Shown: in pieces, positions 1 through 6,550 of the stretch | Position numbering within the stretch: the stretch's first letter is position 1 | How the letters are laid out: each line of letters starts with the position of its first letter | Assembly: GCA_934654765.1 (NCBI GenBank) | Contig: CAKUGX010000054.1 | Coordinates: 1 to 11,663 of the forward strand | Reading direction: 5' to 3' | From: an uncultured Collinsella sp. | GTDB taxonomy: Bacteria; Actinomycetota; Coriobacteriia; Coriobacteriales; Coriobacteriaceae | DNA length: 11,663 bases | Position numbers and translations under genes: made by a program | The notes under the pieces: generated by a model | Database searches by the model: none | Told to the model about the DNA's origin: nothing | Seen by the model: the letters and a program-made list of their open reading frames with translations, nothing else

Positions 1-151
1 CCCATTTCATGGGATTCGAACCCGCAAGGGTGCGGAGCTGAGGAAACGCGAAGCGTTTTCCAGCGCAGCACGCGAGGAGCGGAGCGACGAAGCGGGGCGC
101 GGGCGGCGCCAGCCGCGCGCGGACATCCCTCATCGCCCACCACTGATTTGG

Positions 152-183
152 AAACGGTCCTCGCAAGGGGACCGTTTTTGTTT
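152..183 (+). terminator. Intrinsic terminator of repeat unit 1
   Basis: A perfect 9-bp stem, AAACGGTCC (152-160) with GGACCGTTT (169-177), encloses an 8-nt loop and runs into TTTTTGTTT. The T-rich tail is on the plus strand, so it would stop plus-strand transcription, although no plus-strand gene is visible in the window. Confidence 0.75.
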
Positions 184-337
184 GGGCCCATTTCATGGGA
201 TTCGAACCCGCAAGGGTGCGGAGCTGAGGAAACGCGAAGCGTTTTCCAGCGCAGCACGCGAGGAGCGGAGCGACGAAGCGGGGCGCGGGCGGCGCCAGCC
301 GCGCGCGGACATCCCTCATCGCCCACCACTGATTTGG

Positions 338-369
338 AAACGGTCCTCGCAAGGGGACCGTTTTTGTTT
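338..369 (+). terminator. Intrinsic terminator of repeat unit 2
   Basis: This is an exact copy, 186 bp further on, of the hairpin at 152-183: a 9-bp stem followed by TTTTTGTTT. Confidence 0.75.
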
Positions 370-522
370 GGGCCCATTTCATGGGATTCGAACCCGCAAG
401 GGTGCGGAGCTGAGGAAACGCGAAGCGTTTTCCAGCGCAGCACGCGAGGGCCGTAGGCCCGAAGCGAGAGCGGGCGGCGTCAGCCGCACGCGACATCCCT
501 CATCGCCCACCACTGATTTGTT

Positions 523-553
523 AGGCCTCCAGTGATGGAGGCCTTTCTTTTTT
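523..553 (+). terminator. Intrinsic terminator of repeat unit 3, different hairpin
   Basis: A perfect 8-bp stem, AGGCCTCC (523-530) with GGAGGCCT (537-544), has a 6-nt loop and a long T-rich tail (TTTCTTTTTTT). It occupies the same place in the repeat unit as the two upstream terminators but is unrelated in sequence, so the position of a terminator is conserved while its sequence is not. Confidence 0.8.
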
Positions 554-606
554 GGGCCCATCGCAGAGGGATTCGAACCCGCCAGCACGTCCGTCACAAA
601 GGCCGT

Positions 607-822
607 GGCCAAAAAATGGCAAAAATGAGTACTGTTACCAATTTTGTAGCAGCGATTTTTGGGTTTCGCTGGATAAATCTAGCTCTGAATCAGCGATTTG
701 AAGCCTTTACTAGCTGTTTTCCCATTAACATAACTGAACATGTGTGGTCTAACTAATCCTAGGTAGTCGGTCTCATATGAGATTCAACTGGTGACAGTAC
801 TCATATTTGGCATTTTTTGTCC
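607..822. mobile_element. MITE-like element with 33-bp terminal inverted repeats
   Basis: The left end (607-639) and the reverse complement of the right end (790-822) agree at 29 of 33 positions; the shared core is ATGAGTACTGT. The 150-bp interior is clearly AT-richer than its surroundings and contains the perfect palindrome TCTCATATGAGA (771-782). No transposase fits inside. Starting from an ATG inside the left repeat, a 46-codon frame (616-756) can be read, but it has no ribosome binding site and is not believed. A 7-bp direct repeat CAAAGGC lies at 597-603 and 822-828, overlapping the right end by one base; it might be a target duplication but is too short to be convincing. A non-mobile long-hairpin repeat or a pair of regulator sites remain possible. 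Confidence 0.6.
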
Positions 823-854
823 AAAGGCTCTCCTGGCCATTGCAGATTTATGGC

Positions 855-913
855 AAAACGGGCTCCAGACCGCCGAATCGTGCCGCATATGGCACGTCCG
901 CAGTCCGGAACCC
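855..913 (-). terminator. Probable terminator of the argCJBD operon
   Basis: On the minus strand GGGTTCCGGAC pairs with GTCTGGAGCCC over 11 bp including two G-U pairs, enclosing a second perfect 6-bp hairpin (CGTGCC/GGCACG, 879-896), and is followed by GTTTTG. It lies about 27 bp after the argD stop codon. The T tract is short, so termination may be weak. The G-U pairs form only in minus-strand RNA, which supports this orientation. Confidence 0.5.
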
Positions 914-939
914 GGTCCAAATTGAGTTATTGCGCCGCG

Positions 940-2223
940 TTAGCCCAAGACACCCGCCAGGATCTCGATTAGGCTGTCCACGTCGGCCTCTTCGCACACG
1001 AGCGGCGGCAGGAAACGCAGCGTATGGGCACCCGTAGCGTTAATCACGGCACCGGCGGCCAGCGCGCGGGCAACAATATCATGCGCGTCGCCCGCGGCAT
1101 CATCCAGGTCGCAGCCGAGCATCAAGCCGCGACCGCGCACATCGGTAACATGCGGTAACTTGGCGAGTTTTGCCTCCATATAGGCGCCCACCTTGGCAGC
1201 GTGGTTGGCATAATCGCCGCGCACGAGCGCGGAGAGCGTCGCGGCACACGCCGCGATGGCCAAGCAGCTACCGCCGAAGGTCGAGCCGTGGTCGCCCGGC
1301 TCAAACACGTCGGCAATCTCCTTCTTTGCGACGACGGCACCCATGGGCACGCCATCAGCAATGCCCTTGGCAAGGCTCATGATGTCGGGCTCCACGCCAT
1401 AGGTCTGGAACGCAAACGGCTTACCCGTGCGGAAGATACCGCACTGGACCTCGTCGGCGATAAGCACGGCGCCCACTTCGTGTGCCAGGTCGCGCGCTGC
1501 CGCCATAAACTCCTCGGTCATGGGGTGCACACCGCTCTCACCCTGGATCGGTTCGAGCATCACGGCGCAAATTTCACTGCCCAGCTGCTTAAAGATCGCA
1601 CGCAATTCATCGACATCGTTGGGCGTGCAGGCCACAAAGCCACCCGGCAGCGGGCGGAAGCTGTCCTGCAGCCAATCCTGCATGGTGGCGGCAATGGTCT
1701 CGAGCGTACGGCCGTGGAAGCCGCCGCGCATGCACACGATGGTGTTGCCGCCATTACCGGCACGCTTGGCGTACAGGCGCGCGAGCTTCATCGAGCCCTC
1801 GTTGGCCTCGGCGCCGGAGTTGGCAAAGAAGGTCTCCCACACCTGCTCGTCCGCAGCCGGGGCACCAAGAGCAGCTGCCGTGGTCTCATCGCCGGCGGCA
1901 ATGGCATCGGCAAGCACGCGCGCACCATCTACGTCGTCGTTAGCAAGCTTGGACAGCAGCGCCGCGACCTGTCCGCGCTGCTCAATGTAGAAGTAATTGG
2001 AGACATGCATGAGCTTTTTGGTCTGTGCCTCGAGCGCCGAGAGCACAGCCGGGTCGCCATGACCCAGGCTGCACACGCCGATGCCAGCAAGAAAGTCGAG
2101 GTACTCACGGCCATCGTCGCCGGTGAGTTTCATGCCGTGGCCCTCGACAAACTCGACCGGAGAGCGGCCAAAGGTATGCATAACGTAATGGGATTCAAGC
2201 GATTGCTGAGCTGCAAGTGACAT
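940..2223 (-). CDS. argD: Acetylornithine aminotransferase
   Basis: PLP-dependent class-III aminotransferase that converts N-acetylglutamate semialdehyde and glutamate to N-acetylornithine and 2-oxoglutarate in the cytoplasm. Family motifs are in order: the phosphate-binding NSGAEANE (135-142), FHGRT (169-173), ADEVQCGIFRTG with Asp257 facing the PLP pyridine nitrogen, and LAKG with the Schiff-base lysine at 286, then STFGGSCLA. The 427-residue length exceeds the usual ~400 because of an Ala/Asp-rich insertion at about 98-127, just before the NSGAEANE strand. The ATG has AAAGG eight bases upstream. It is the last gene of the argCJBD operon, 69 bp after argB; that gap contains a 6-bp hairpin (2241-2254) without a T tract. 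Its position beside argB and argJ favours ArgD over other ornithine-type aminotransferases. Confidence 0.96.
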   Translation of the reverse strand: MSLAAQQSLESHYVMHTFGRSPVEFVEGHGMKLTGDDGREYLDFLAGIGVCSLGHGDPAVLSALEAQTKKLMHVSNYFYIEQRGQVAALLSKLANDDVDGARVLADAIAAGDETTAAALGAPAADEQVWETFFANSGAEANEGSMKLARLYAKRAGNGGNTIVCMRGGFHGRTLETIAATMQDWLQDSFRPLPGGFVACTPNDVDELRAIFKQLGSEICAVMLEPIQGESGVHPMTEEFMAAARDLAHEVGAVLIADEVQCGIFRTGKPFAFQTYGVEPDIMSLAKGIADGVPMGAVVAKKEIADVFEPGDHGSTFGGSCLAIAACAATLSALVRGDYANHAAKVGAYMEAKLAKLPHVTDVRGRGLMLGCDLDDAAGDAHDIVARALAAGAVINATGAHTLRFLPPLVCEEADVDSLIEILAGVLG

Positions 2224-2292
2224 GGGATGCCTTTCGTTGAGCGCCGGACGGCGCAGGCCTATGGGTGCAGAAATGGGGCGGCTGCGGGTCGG

Positions 2293-3273
2293 CTAGACCG
2301 TCTGAAGCTTCTCGACCTCGTCGAGGTTCTCGGTCAAACGCGCAGCAAACGTCGAAAGCGGATGCGGATGTGTATCGAACTCGTAAGCCATCTCGGTGGA
2401 ATGGATCACGGTACCGACGCCGGCATCGGTCAGCAGCTCCAGCAGCAGCGAATGCGGCGTGGTACCGTTGATGATGTGAGCGCGAAATACGCCTCCGGCA
2501 AGCGCATCGACGGCAGCACGCAGCTTGGGAATCATGCCCTTATCGACCTCGCCGCCGTAGAGCATTTCGTTAACCTCGTCGAGCGTTAGGTTGGAGATGA
2601 GTGAGTCTTTATCGCTAAAGTCCTTGTACAGGCCGTCGACGTCGGTCAAAAAGATCGCCTTATGCGCATGCAGCGCCGCCGCAACGGCACCGGCGGCGGT
2701 ATCGGCGTTGATGTTGAAGAAACCGCCGTCCTCCCCCGCCGCGACGGTAGCGATGACGGGGATGTACTCGCTATCGAGCAGGCGCTCGATATAGTCGGTG
2801 TTGACGTGCGTCACTTTGCCCACGCGACCGAGCTCGGGGTCGAGCGGCTCGGCGATGAGCGTACCGGCATCGCTGCCTGAAACGCCCACGGCCAGGTTGC
2901 CGTGATGGTTGAGCGCCGCGACCAGCTCCTGGTTGACCTTACCGCCCAGCACCTCGCGCACGATATCCATGGTCGCCGGCGTGGTCACGCGCTGGCCGTT
3001 CTTAAACTCGACGGGGATGTCGTAGTGGCTAAGCGCCTCGTTGATGGCCTTGCCGCCACCGTGCACGATAACAGGGCGCATGCCGATGATCTTGAGCAGC
3101 ACGATGTCGCTCATCACGTCGCGGCGCAGCTGCTCATCAACCATGGCGGCACCGCCGTACTTGATAACGACCGTCTTACCGGTCAGGTTCTTAATCCACG
3201 GCAGCGCTTCGAACAGCAGCTGCGCGGTTGCTTCGTTGGATTCGCTCGAACGACAATCGCGTGCGAATTTCAT
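2293..3273 (-). CDS. argB: Acetylglutamate kinase
   Basis: Amino-acid-kinase-fold enzyme that phosphorylates N-acetylglutamate with ATP, the usual control step of the pathway. Visible motifs are VIKYGGAAM with Lys38, VHGGGK (70-75), NINADTAA (187-194), LTDVDGLY (209-216) and KGMIPKL with Lys250. An N-terminal helix (LLFEALPWIKNLTGK) precedes the kinase core, as in hexameric arginine-inhibited enzymes such as that of Thermotoga, so feedback inhibition by arginine is likely. The ATG at 3273 is chosen because GAGG lies seven bases upstream and it starts just before that helix. A TTG 20 codons earlier (3333) has no ribosome binding site. The family usually ends near GVGTVI (285-290); here about 36 more residues follow. 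It lies between argJ (81-bp gap) and argD. Confidence 0.95.
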   Translation of the reverse strand: MKFARDCRSSESNEATAQLLFEALPWIKNLTGKTVVIKYGGAAMVDEQLRRDVMSDIVLLKIIGMRPVIVHGGGKAINEALSHYDIPVEFKNGQRVTTPATMDIVREVLGGKVNQELVAALNHHGNLAVGVSGSDAGTLIAEPLDPELGRVGKVTHVNTDYIERLLDSEYIPVIATVAAGEDGGFFNINADTAAGAVAAALHAHKAIFLTDVDGLYKDFSDKDSLISNLTLDEVNEMLYGGEVDKGMIPKLRAAVDALAGGVFRAHIINGTTPHSLLLELLTDAGVGTVIHSTEMAYEFDTHPHPLSTFAARLTENLDEVEKLQTV

Positions 3274-3354
3274 AATCTGCCTCGTCTTTCGTATCGTTAT
3301 CGCGCCGTGCTCCGCCGTCCGCAATCGCGGCAAGATGCGCAGCGTGCCTGGAAT

Positions 3355-4623
3355 CTAGGAACGGTAGTCGCCGTTAATGGAGATGTACTCGTGCGTGAGG
3401 TCGCAAGTCCACACGGTGGTCGCCGCGTCGCCCGCGCCCAGGTCTGCCGAGATCACAATCTCGGACGCCTCAAAACGTCGCAGAGCCTCGTCCTCGTCAA
3501 ACGGAACAGTCAGACCGTCGCGACAGACAGGCATGCCCATCATGTCGATGGAAACGTCTTCCTGATTAAACTTCACACCGCACTTGCCAAGCGCCATGGC
3601 AACGCGGCCCCAGTTGCAGTCGTGGCCGGCGATGCAGGTCTTGACGAGCGGCGAGTTGGCAACGGCGCGGGCGGCGATATCGGCTTCCTCGTCGTTCACG
3701 GCGCCGGTAACGTTGACCGTAACAAGCTTAGATGCGCCCTCACCATCGGCGGCGATATTGCGCGCCAGGCTCTCGCACACCTCGTGCACGGCAAATGCCA
3801 ACTCGTCAAAGGCATCGGAGCCCTCGACGATAGGCTCGGCATCTGCGGCAGCGGCGCCGGAGGCAAGCATGATGCAGGTGTCGTTGGTCGAGGTGTCGGA
3901 ATCGACCGTTACCTTGTTAAAGGTCTGCTTGACGGTCGAGAGCAGCAGGGCATGAAGTGCCGCAGGCTCGACGGGGGCATCGGTAGTGATAACTGCGATC
4001 ATGGTGGCCATGTTGGGCATGATCATGCCCGAGCCCTTGCACATTCCGCCTACCGTATAGACATTGCCCGCACGACCCGCAGCCTCACTGACGTAGGATA
4101 CGGCGTACTCCTTGGAGTGCGTGTCGGTCGTCATGATGGCGCGAGCGGCATCGGCGCCACCGTGGGCGGAGAGCGCCTCGTAGGCAGCAGGAATGGCGGT
4201 CTCAAACGTGTCGATCGGCAGAATCTGGCCAATCACACCCGTGGAGGCAACCAGAATCTGCTGGGGCTCGCAGCCGATGACCTGCGATGCGATGCTGCAC
4301 GTCTCGCGCGCGCATGCAAGGCCGGTCTCACCCGTGGCGGCGTTGGCATTGCCAGAGTTGACCGAAACGCCGGCGATGATACCGTAGCCCTTGTCGGCAC
4401 CGCCCAGGTTGGCACGGCTCACCTGCACGGGCGCCGCGCAAAAGCGATTGGTGGTAAACACGCCGGCACCGGGACAGGGTTTATCGGGCACGACGAGCGC
4501 GTAATCCAGGCGCTCGGGATTCTTGCGGAACCCAGCGTGGATGCCTGCAGCCTTAAAACCAGCCGCAGCCGTAACGCCACCCTCGACGGCGCGAATCTTG
4601 ATATCAAACAGCTCGGTATTCAT
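3355..4623 (-). CDS. argJ: Bifunctional glutamate N-acetyltransferase / ornithine acetyltransferase
   Basis: This enzyme transfers the acetyl group from N-acetylornithine to glutamate, releasing ornithine and regenerating N-acetylglutamate, so the pathway runs in its cyclic form. The self-cleavage site KGSGMIMPNMATM is present; Thr207 should be the nucleophile that splits the precursor into an alpha chain (1-206) and a beta chain beginning at Thr207. VNSGNANAATG (88-98) and the C-terminal segment ending EYISINGDYRS are also family-like. The length of 422 residues is a little above the usual ~400. The ATG follows a strong AAGGAG with an 11-base spacer. Whether it can also use acetyl-CoA (true bifunctionality) cannot be read from sequence; no separate argA-type synthase is in the window. 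It lies downstream of argC across a 134-bp gap holding a terminator-like hairpin. Confidence 0.96.
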   Translation of the reverse strand: MNTELFDIKIRAVEGGVTAAAGFKAAGIHAGFRKNPERLDYALVVPDKPCPGAGVFTTNRFCAAPVQVSRANLGGADKGYGIIAGVSVNSGNANAATGETGLACARETCSIASQVIGCEPQQILVASTGVIGQILPIDTFETAIPAAYEALSAHGGADAARAIMTTDTHSKEYAVSYVSEAAGRAGNVYTVGGMCKGSGMIMPNMATMIAVITTDAPVEPAALHALLLSTVKQTFNKVTVDSDTSTNDTCIMLASGAAAADAEPIVEGSDAFDELAFAVHEVCESLARNIAADGEGASKLVTVNVTGAVNDEEADIAARAVANSPLVKTCIAGHDCNWGRVAMALGKCGVKFNQEDVSIDMMGMPVCRDGLTVPFDEDEALRRFEASEIVISADLGAGDAATTVWTCDLTHEYISINGDYRS

Positions 4624-4655
4624 CGTCTTTATGACTCCTTATGTCAAACAAAAAA

Positions 4656-4729
4656 CGGACATCGATTGGTGCGCCATGCCAGTCGTGATCATGAGACCAG
4701 CTTAAGAGTGGCGCCCCACTCGATGCCCG
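4656..4729 (-). terminator. Intra-operon terminator or attenuator between argC and argJ
   Basis: In minus-strand RNA an arm starting CGGGCATCGAG (from 4729) pairs with the arm GGCGCACCAATCGATGTCCG (ending 4656). The helix spans 20 positions with two mismatches and one G-U pair, around a 34-nt loop. TTTTTTGTTTG follows directly, giving the full form of an intrinsic terminator. The argJ ribosome binding site starts only about 12 bases after the hairpin, and no promoter fits between the hairpin and argJ, so argJBD would depend on readthrough from argC. Confidence 0.7.
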
Positions 4730-4757
4730 ACTACCAAATCGTTAACAATCGAATGTG

Positions 4758-5828
4758 CTACACCGGGCACGCCACTGTGGGCAAGCCTCGTCGCTCATCA
4801 AAACCAAAGACGATGTTGGCGCACTGGACCGCTTGGCCCGCAGCGCCCTTGCACAGATTGTCGATGGCGCCCGTCGCCACAAGCACACCCGCGCGCTTGT
4901 TGAGCGCGACGCCAATCTGGGCGGCGTTGGTGCCGACGACCGAAGCCGTCTTGGGCTGCTGACCGACATCGAGTACGCGCACGAAGGTGCGACCGGCGTA
5001 GAACTGCTTGTAATGGTCGACGACATCCTCAAGGGTCAAGGTATCGATAGCCTGCGGCGCGAGCGGCAGCGTCACCGTGGAGAGCAGACCACGCTTGAGC
5101 GGTGCCAGGTGCGGGGTAAAGACGACGCGATCGGTCAGGCCAAGGATTTGCTCAATCTCGGGCGTATGGCGATGCTTGCCTACGCCATAGGCCTCCAGGT
5201 TCTCGTCGGCGCTGCAAAAATGGGTGCGGGCGTTGCAGGACTTACCGGCGCCCGTCACGCCGCTAATGGCATCGACAATCACAGGACCGTTCTCGGCCAC
5301 CCAGCCGGCGCGCATGGCGGGCGCGGCGGCAAGGCTCGTTGCGGTGGGATAGCAACCGGCGCAGGCGACCAGCACGGGTTTGCCGTCGGCATGGTCGGAT
5401 GCGGCGGTCTCCAAGTCCTGGCAGAACAGCTCGGGCAGGCCGAAAGCGCGGGTCTTGAGCAGCTCGGGGCTCGTATGCTCGGCGGCATACCACGCCTCGA
5501 ACACGGCCGGATCGCTCAGGCGGTAGTCGGCAGACAAGTCGAAGCAGGAAACGCCTGCGGCAAGCAGTGCAGGCACCTGTGCCATGGCGGCGGTGTGCGG
5601 CACGGCCAAAAAGACAGCGTCGCAGGATTTAAGCTCGGGAGCATCGTGCGTCGTGAAGACAAGATCGCTCACGCCAGCAAAGCTCGGATACACCGCGGAC
5701 AGCGGCTGGCCGGCATCGGCGTTGGACGTAATGGCAACAAGTTCAAACTCGGGATGACCGAGCACGAGGCGAATGAGCTCGGCTCCGGCATATCCAGCCG
5801 CGCCGACGATTCCAACCTTCAAAGACAT
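4758..5828 (-). CDS. argC: N-acetyl-gamma-glutamyl-phosphate reductase
   Basis: NADPH-dependent reductase that converts N-acetylglutamyl phosphate (the ArgB product) to the semialdehyde used by ArgD. The N-terminus carries the dinucleotide-binding motif GIVGAAGYAGAEL (6-18). The catalytic Cys159 lies in ACAGCYPT; most family members have NPGCYPT, so the two residues before the Gly differ here and add a second cysteine (156). GKHRHTPEI contains the conserved histidine region. The length of 356 residues is usual for the type. The ATG has an excellent AAGGAG eight bases upstream. It is the first gene of the operon, downstream of a candidate ARG box, and is separated from argJ by a terminator-like hairpin. 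Confidence 0.96.
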   Translation of the reverse strand: MSLKVGIVGAAGYAGAELIRLVLGHPEFELVAITSNADAGQPLSAVYPSFAGVSDLVFTTHDAPELKSCDAVFLAVPHTAAMAQVPALLAAGVSCFDLSADYRLSDPAVFEAWYAAEHTSPELLKTRAFGLPELFCQDLETAASDHADGKPVLVACAGCYPTATSLAAAPAMRAGWVAENGPVIVDAISGVTGAGKSCNARTHFCSADENLEAYGVGKHRHTPEIEQILGLTDRVVFTPHLAPLKRGLLSTVTLPLAPQAIDTLTLEDVVDHYKQFYAGRTFVRVLDVGQQPKTASVVGTNAAQIGVALNKRAGVLVATGAIDNLCKGAAGQAVQCANIVFGFDERRGLPTVACPV

Positions 5829-5935
5829 ATCAGACTCCTTGTCTGCGATTTATGCACCGATGCGCATTTCGCAGCGGTCGTTATGAAGTGGGTTGAAACT
5901 TTAGCACCAAAAGATGCATTAACACGTAAATGGCT

Positions 5936-5949
5936 TGCATATTCATGCA
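5936..5949. promoter_or_regulatory. Candidate ARG box upstream of argC
   Basis: The 14-bp perfect palindrome TGCATATTCATGCA lies about 108 bp before the argC start. It fits the general ARG-box pattern TGAATWWWWATTCA apart from one symmetrical change in each half and one non-W centre base. A weaker similar site may lie 21 bp away at 5915-5928 (TGCATTAACACGTA), the spacing at which ARG boxes are often paired. An ArgR gene is not in the window, and no clear -35/-10 pair could be assigned, so this is an inference from sequence and position. Confidence 0.45.
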
Positions 5950-5994
5950 TTGAAACATTCCCGACACATTCGCTTGAAGGAATTGACAAATAGA

Positions 5995-6048
5995 GCGGGC
6001 CCCGTATTGACCGACGCTCCTAACGGCGCCGGGCAATACGGGGCCCGC
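5995..6048 (-). terminator. Terminator of the ribU-ecf-PNPOx operon
   Basis: A perfect 15-bp stem, GCGGGCCCCGTATTG (5995-6009) with CAATACGGGGCCCGC (6034-6048), has a 24-nt loop and is followed on the minus strand by TCTATTTGT. It lies 37 bp after the stop codon of the last gene of that operon and just ahead of the arg promoter region, isolating the two operons. Confidence 0.75.
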
Positions 6049-6085
6049 CCATGCGAAAACCAAGTTGTTAGGATGAGCCGGTTGG

Positions 6086-6496
6086 CTAGAGCTCGACCGG
6101 CACCCATTCGTCGTGATTGCAGATAAAAGCCTCGGGATCCTCGACGCTAAAGAAGACGAGCGTGGGGTCGTTAGGCCCCTCATAGTGCTCGCCCAGGCGC
6201 TCTAGATGCTTCCACCCGGCTTCGCGCATTTCGTCTAAAGCCCGGTCATCCAAGCCAGCGCGCCCGCGCAAGATGAGCCAGCCATGGCCCGGCCACCAAC
6301 TCGTGGCCTCAAAGCGCTGGTTTTGCAGCAGCTCCTGCCACACATCTTTAGTGCGCGCTGTCACAAACCACAGCTTGCCGTCCTGAATCTGTGCAAACGA
6401 GAACGGACGCACATGTGGCTGCCCGTCCACGCTCGTCGCCAGATACCACGCCGGCACCGACGTCAGATACTCCAGCACCGTATTCAATCCGTCCAC
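6086..6496 (-). CDS. Pyridoxamine 5'-phosphate oxidase family (flavin split-barrel) protein, copy 2
   Basis: Small single-domain protein of the FMN-binding split-barrel superfamily. Visible family features are PAWYLAT, then a PHVRPFSFAQ strand, DGKLWFVT and KDVWQELLQNQRFE, with a C-terminal FFSVEDPEAF. The closest relative in sight is the neighbouring upstream gene, roughly 45% identical by eye, so the pair is a tandem duplication. The GTG start at 6496 is chosen because AGGAGG lies four bases before it and its product begins like the paralogue; a TTG at 6541 would give 151 residues but has no ribosome binding site. It is not PdxH: it is far shorter than that enzyme and lacks its C-terminal region. 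Actual substrate and cofactor (FMN, F420 or other) are unknown; position in a riboflavin-regulated operon favours flavin. Confidence 0.85.
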   Translation of the reverse strand: MDGLNTVLEYLTSVPAWYLATSVDGQPHVRPFSFAQIQDGKLWFVTARTKDVWQELLQNQRFEATSWWPGHGWLILRGRAGLDDRALDEMREAGWKHLERLGEHYEGPNDPTLVFFSVEDPEAFICNHDEWVPVEL

Positions 6497-6550
6497 GTTT
6501 CCTCCTGTCGCTCGATCAGTCTTTTTGGAATGGGTAGTCAATTTGGGAAA

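Larger units (their letters stand above)
1..606. repeat. Tandem ~186-bp repeat array with tRNA T-arm-like motif and terminator in each unit
   Basis: Units begin at 1, 187, 373 and 557. By eye units 1 and 2 are identical over 186 bp. Unit 3 (184 bp) keeps the first ~78 bp and a later block but has a different middle segment and a different terminator hairpin. Unit 4 keeps little more than the first ~25 bp. Each unit starts with GGGATTCGAACCC, whose complement GGGTTCGAATCCC is the classic tRNA T-loop sequence, followed on that strand by GGGCCCA, resembling an acceptor end with CCA. No complete cloverleaf can be drawn: the T stem is imperfect and no anticodon arm is found. GC-rich hairpins follow, then a plus-strand intrinsic terminator. 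Reading frames through the array encode the GIRTR/WDSNP peptides that commonly arise from translating tRNA ends, and they shift frame between units, so it is judged non-coding. It may continue left of the window. Function unknown. Confidence 0.85.

Noticed and set aside
148..535. Open frames across the 186-bp repeats that would encode proteins with GIRTR or WDSNP motifs
   Set aside because: The frame shifts between units, the peptides are those produced by translating tRNA T-arm sequence, and there is no ribosome binding site.
557..606. A tRNA gene on the minus strand ending in GGGTTCGAATCCC
   Set aside because: Only a T-arm-like segment is present; the T stem is imperfect, the acceptor side is too long, and no anticodon or D arm can be found before the inverted-repeat element begins.
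616..756. A 46-codon frame (starting MAKMSTVTN) within the 216-bp element
   Set aside because: It starts inside the terminal inverted repeat, lacks a ribosome binding site, and resembles no family.
2241..2254. Terminator between argB and argD (GCGCCG-GA-CGGCGC)
   Set aside because: The hairpin is only 6 bp with a 2-base loop, and no T tract follows on the minus strand.
3274..3333. Longer ArgB starting at a TTG
   Set aside because: No ribosome binding site precedes it, and the extra 20 residues have no counterpart in the family.
2902..4962. A 686-codon open frame on the plus strand, and similar ones at 1201-2220, 4755-5993, 6896-7831 and 8791-9522
   Set aside because: They lie opposite well-recognised minus-strand genes, have no ribosome binding sites, and their sequences are Arg/His/Gly-rich as expected from reading the complement of GC-rich genes.
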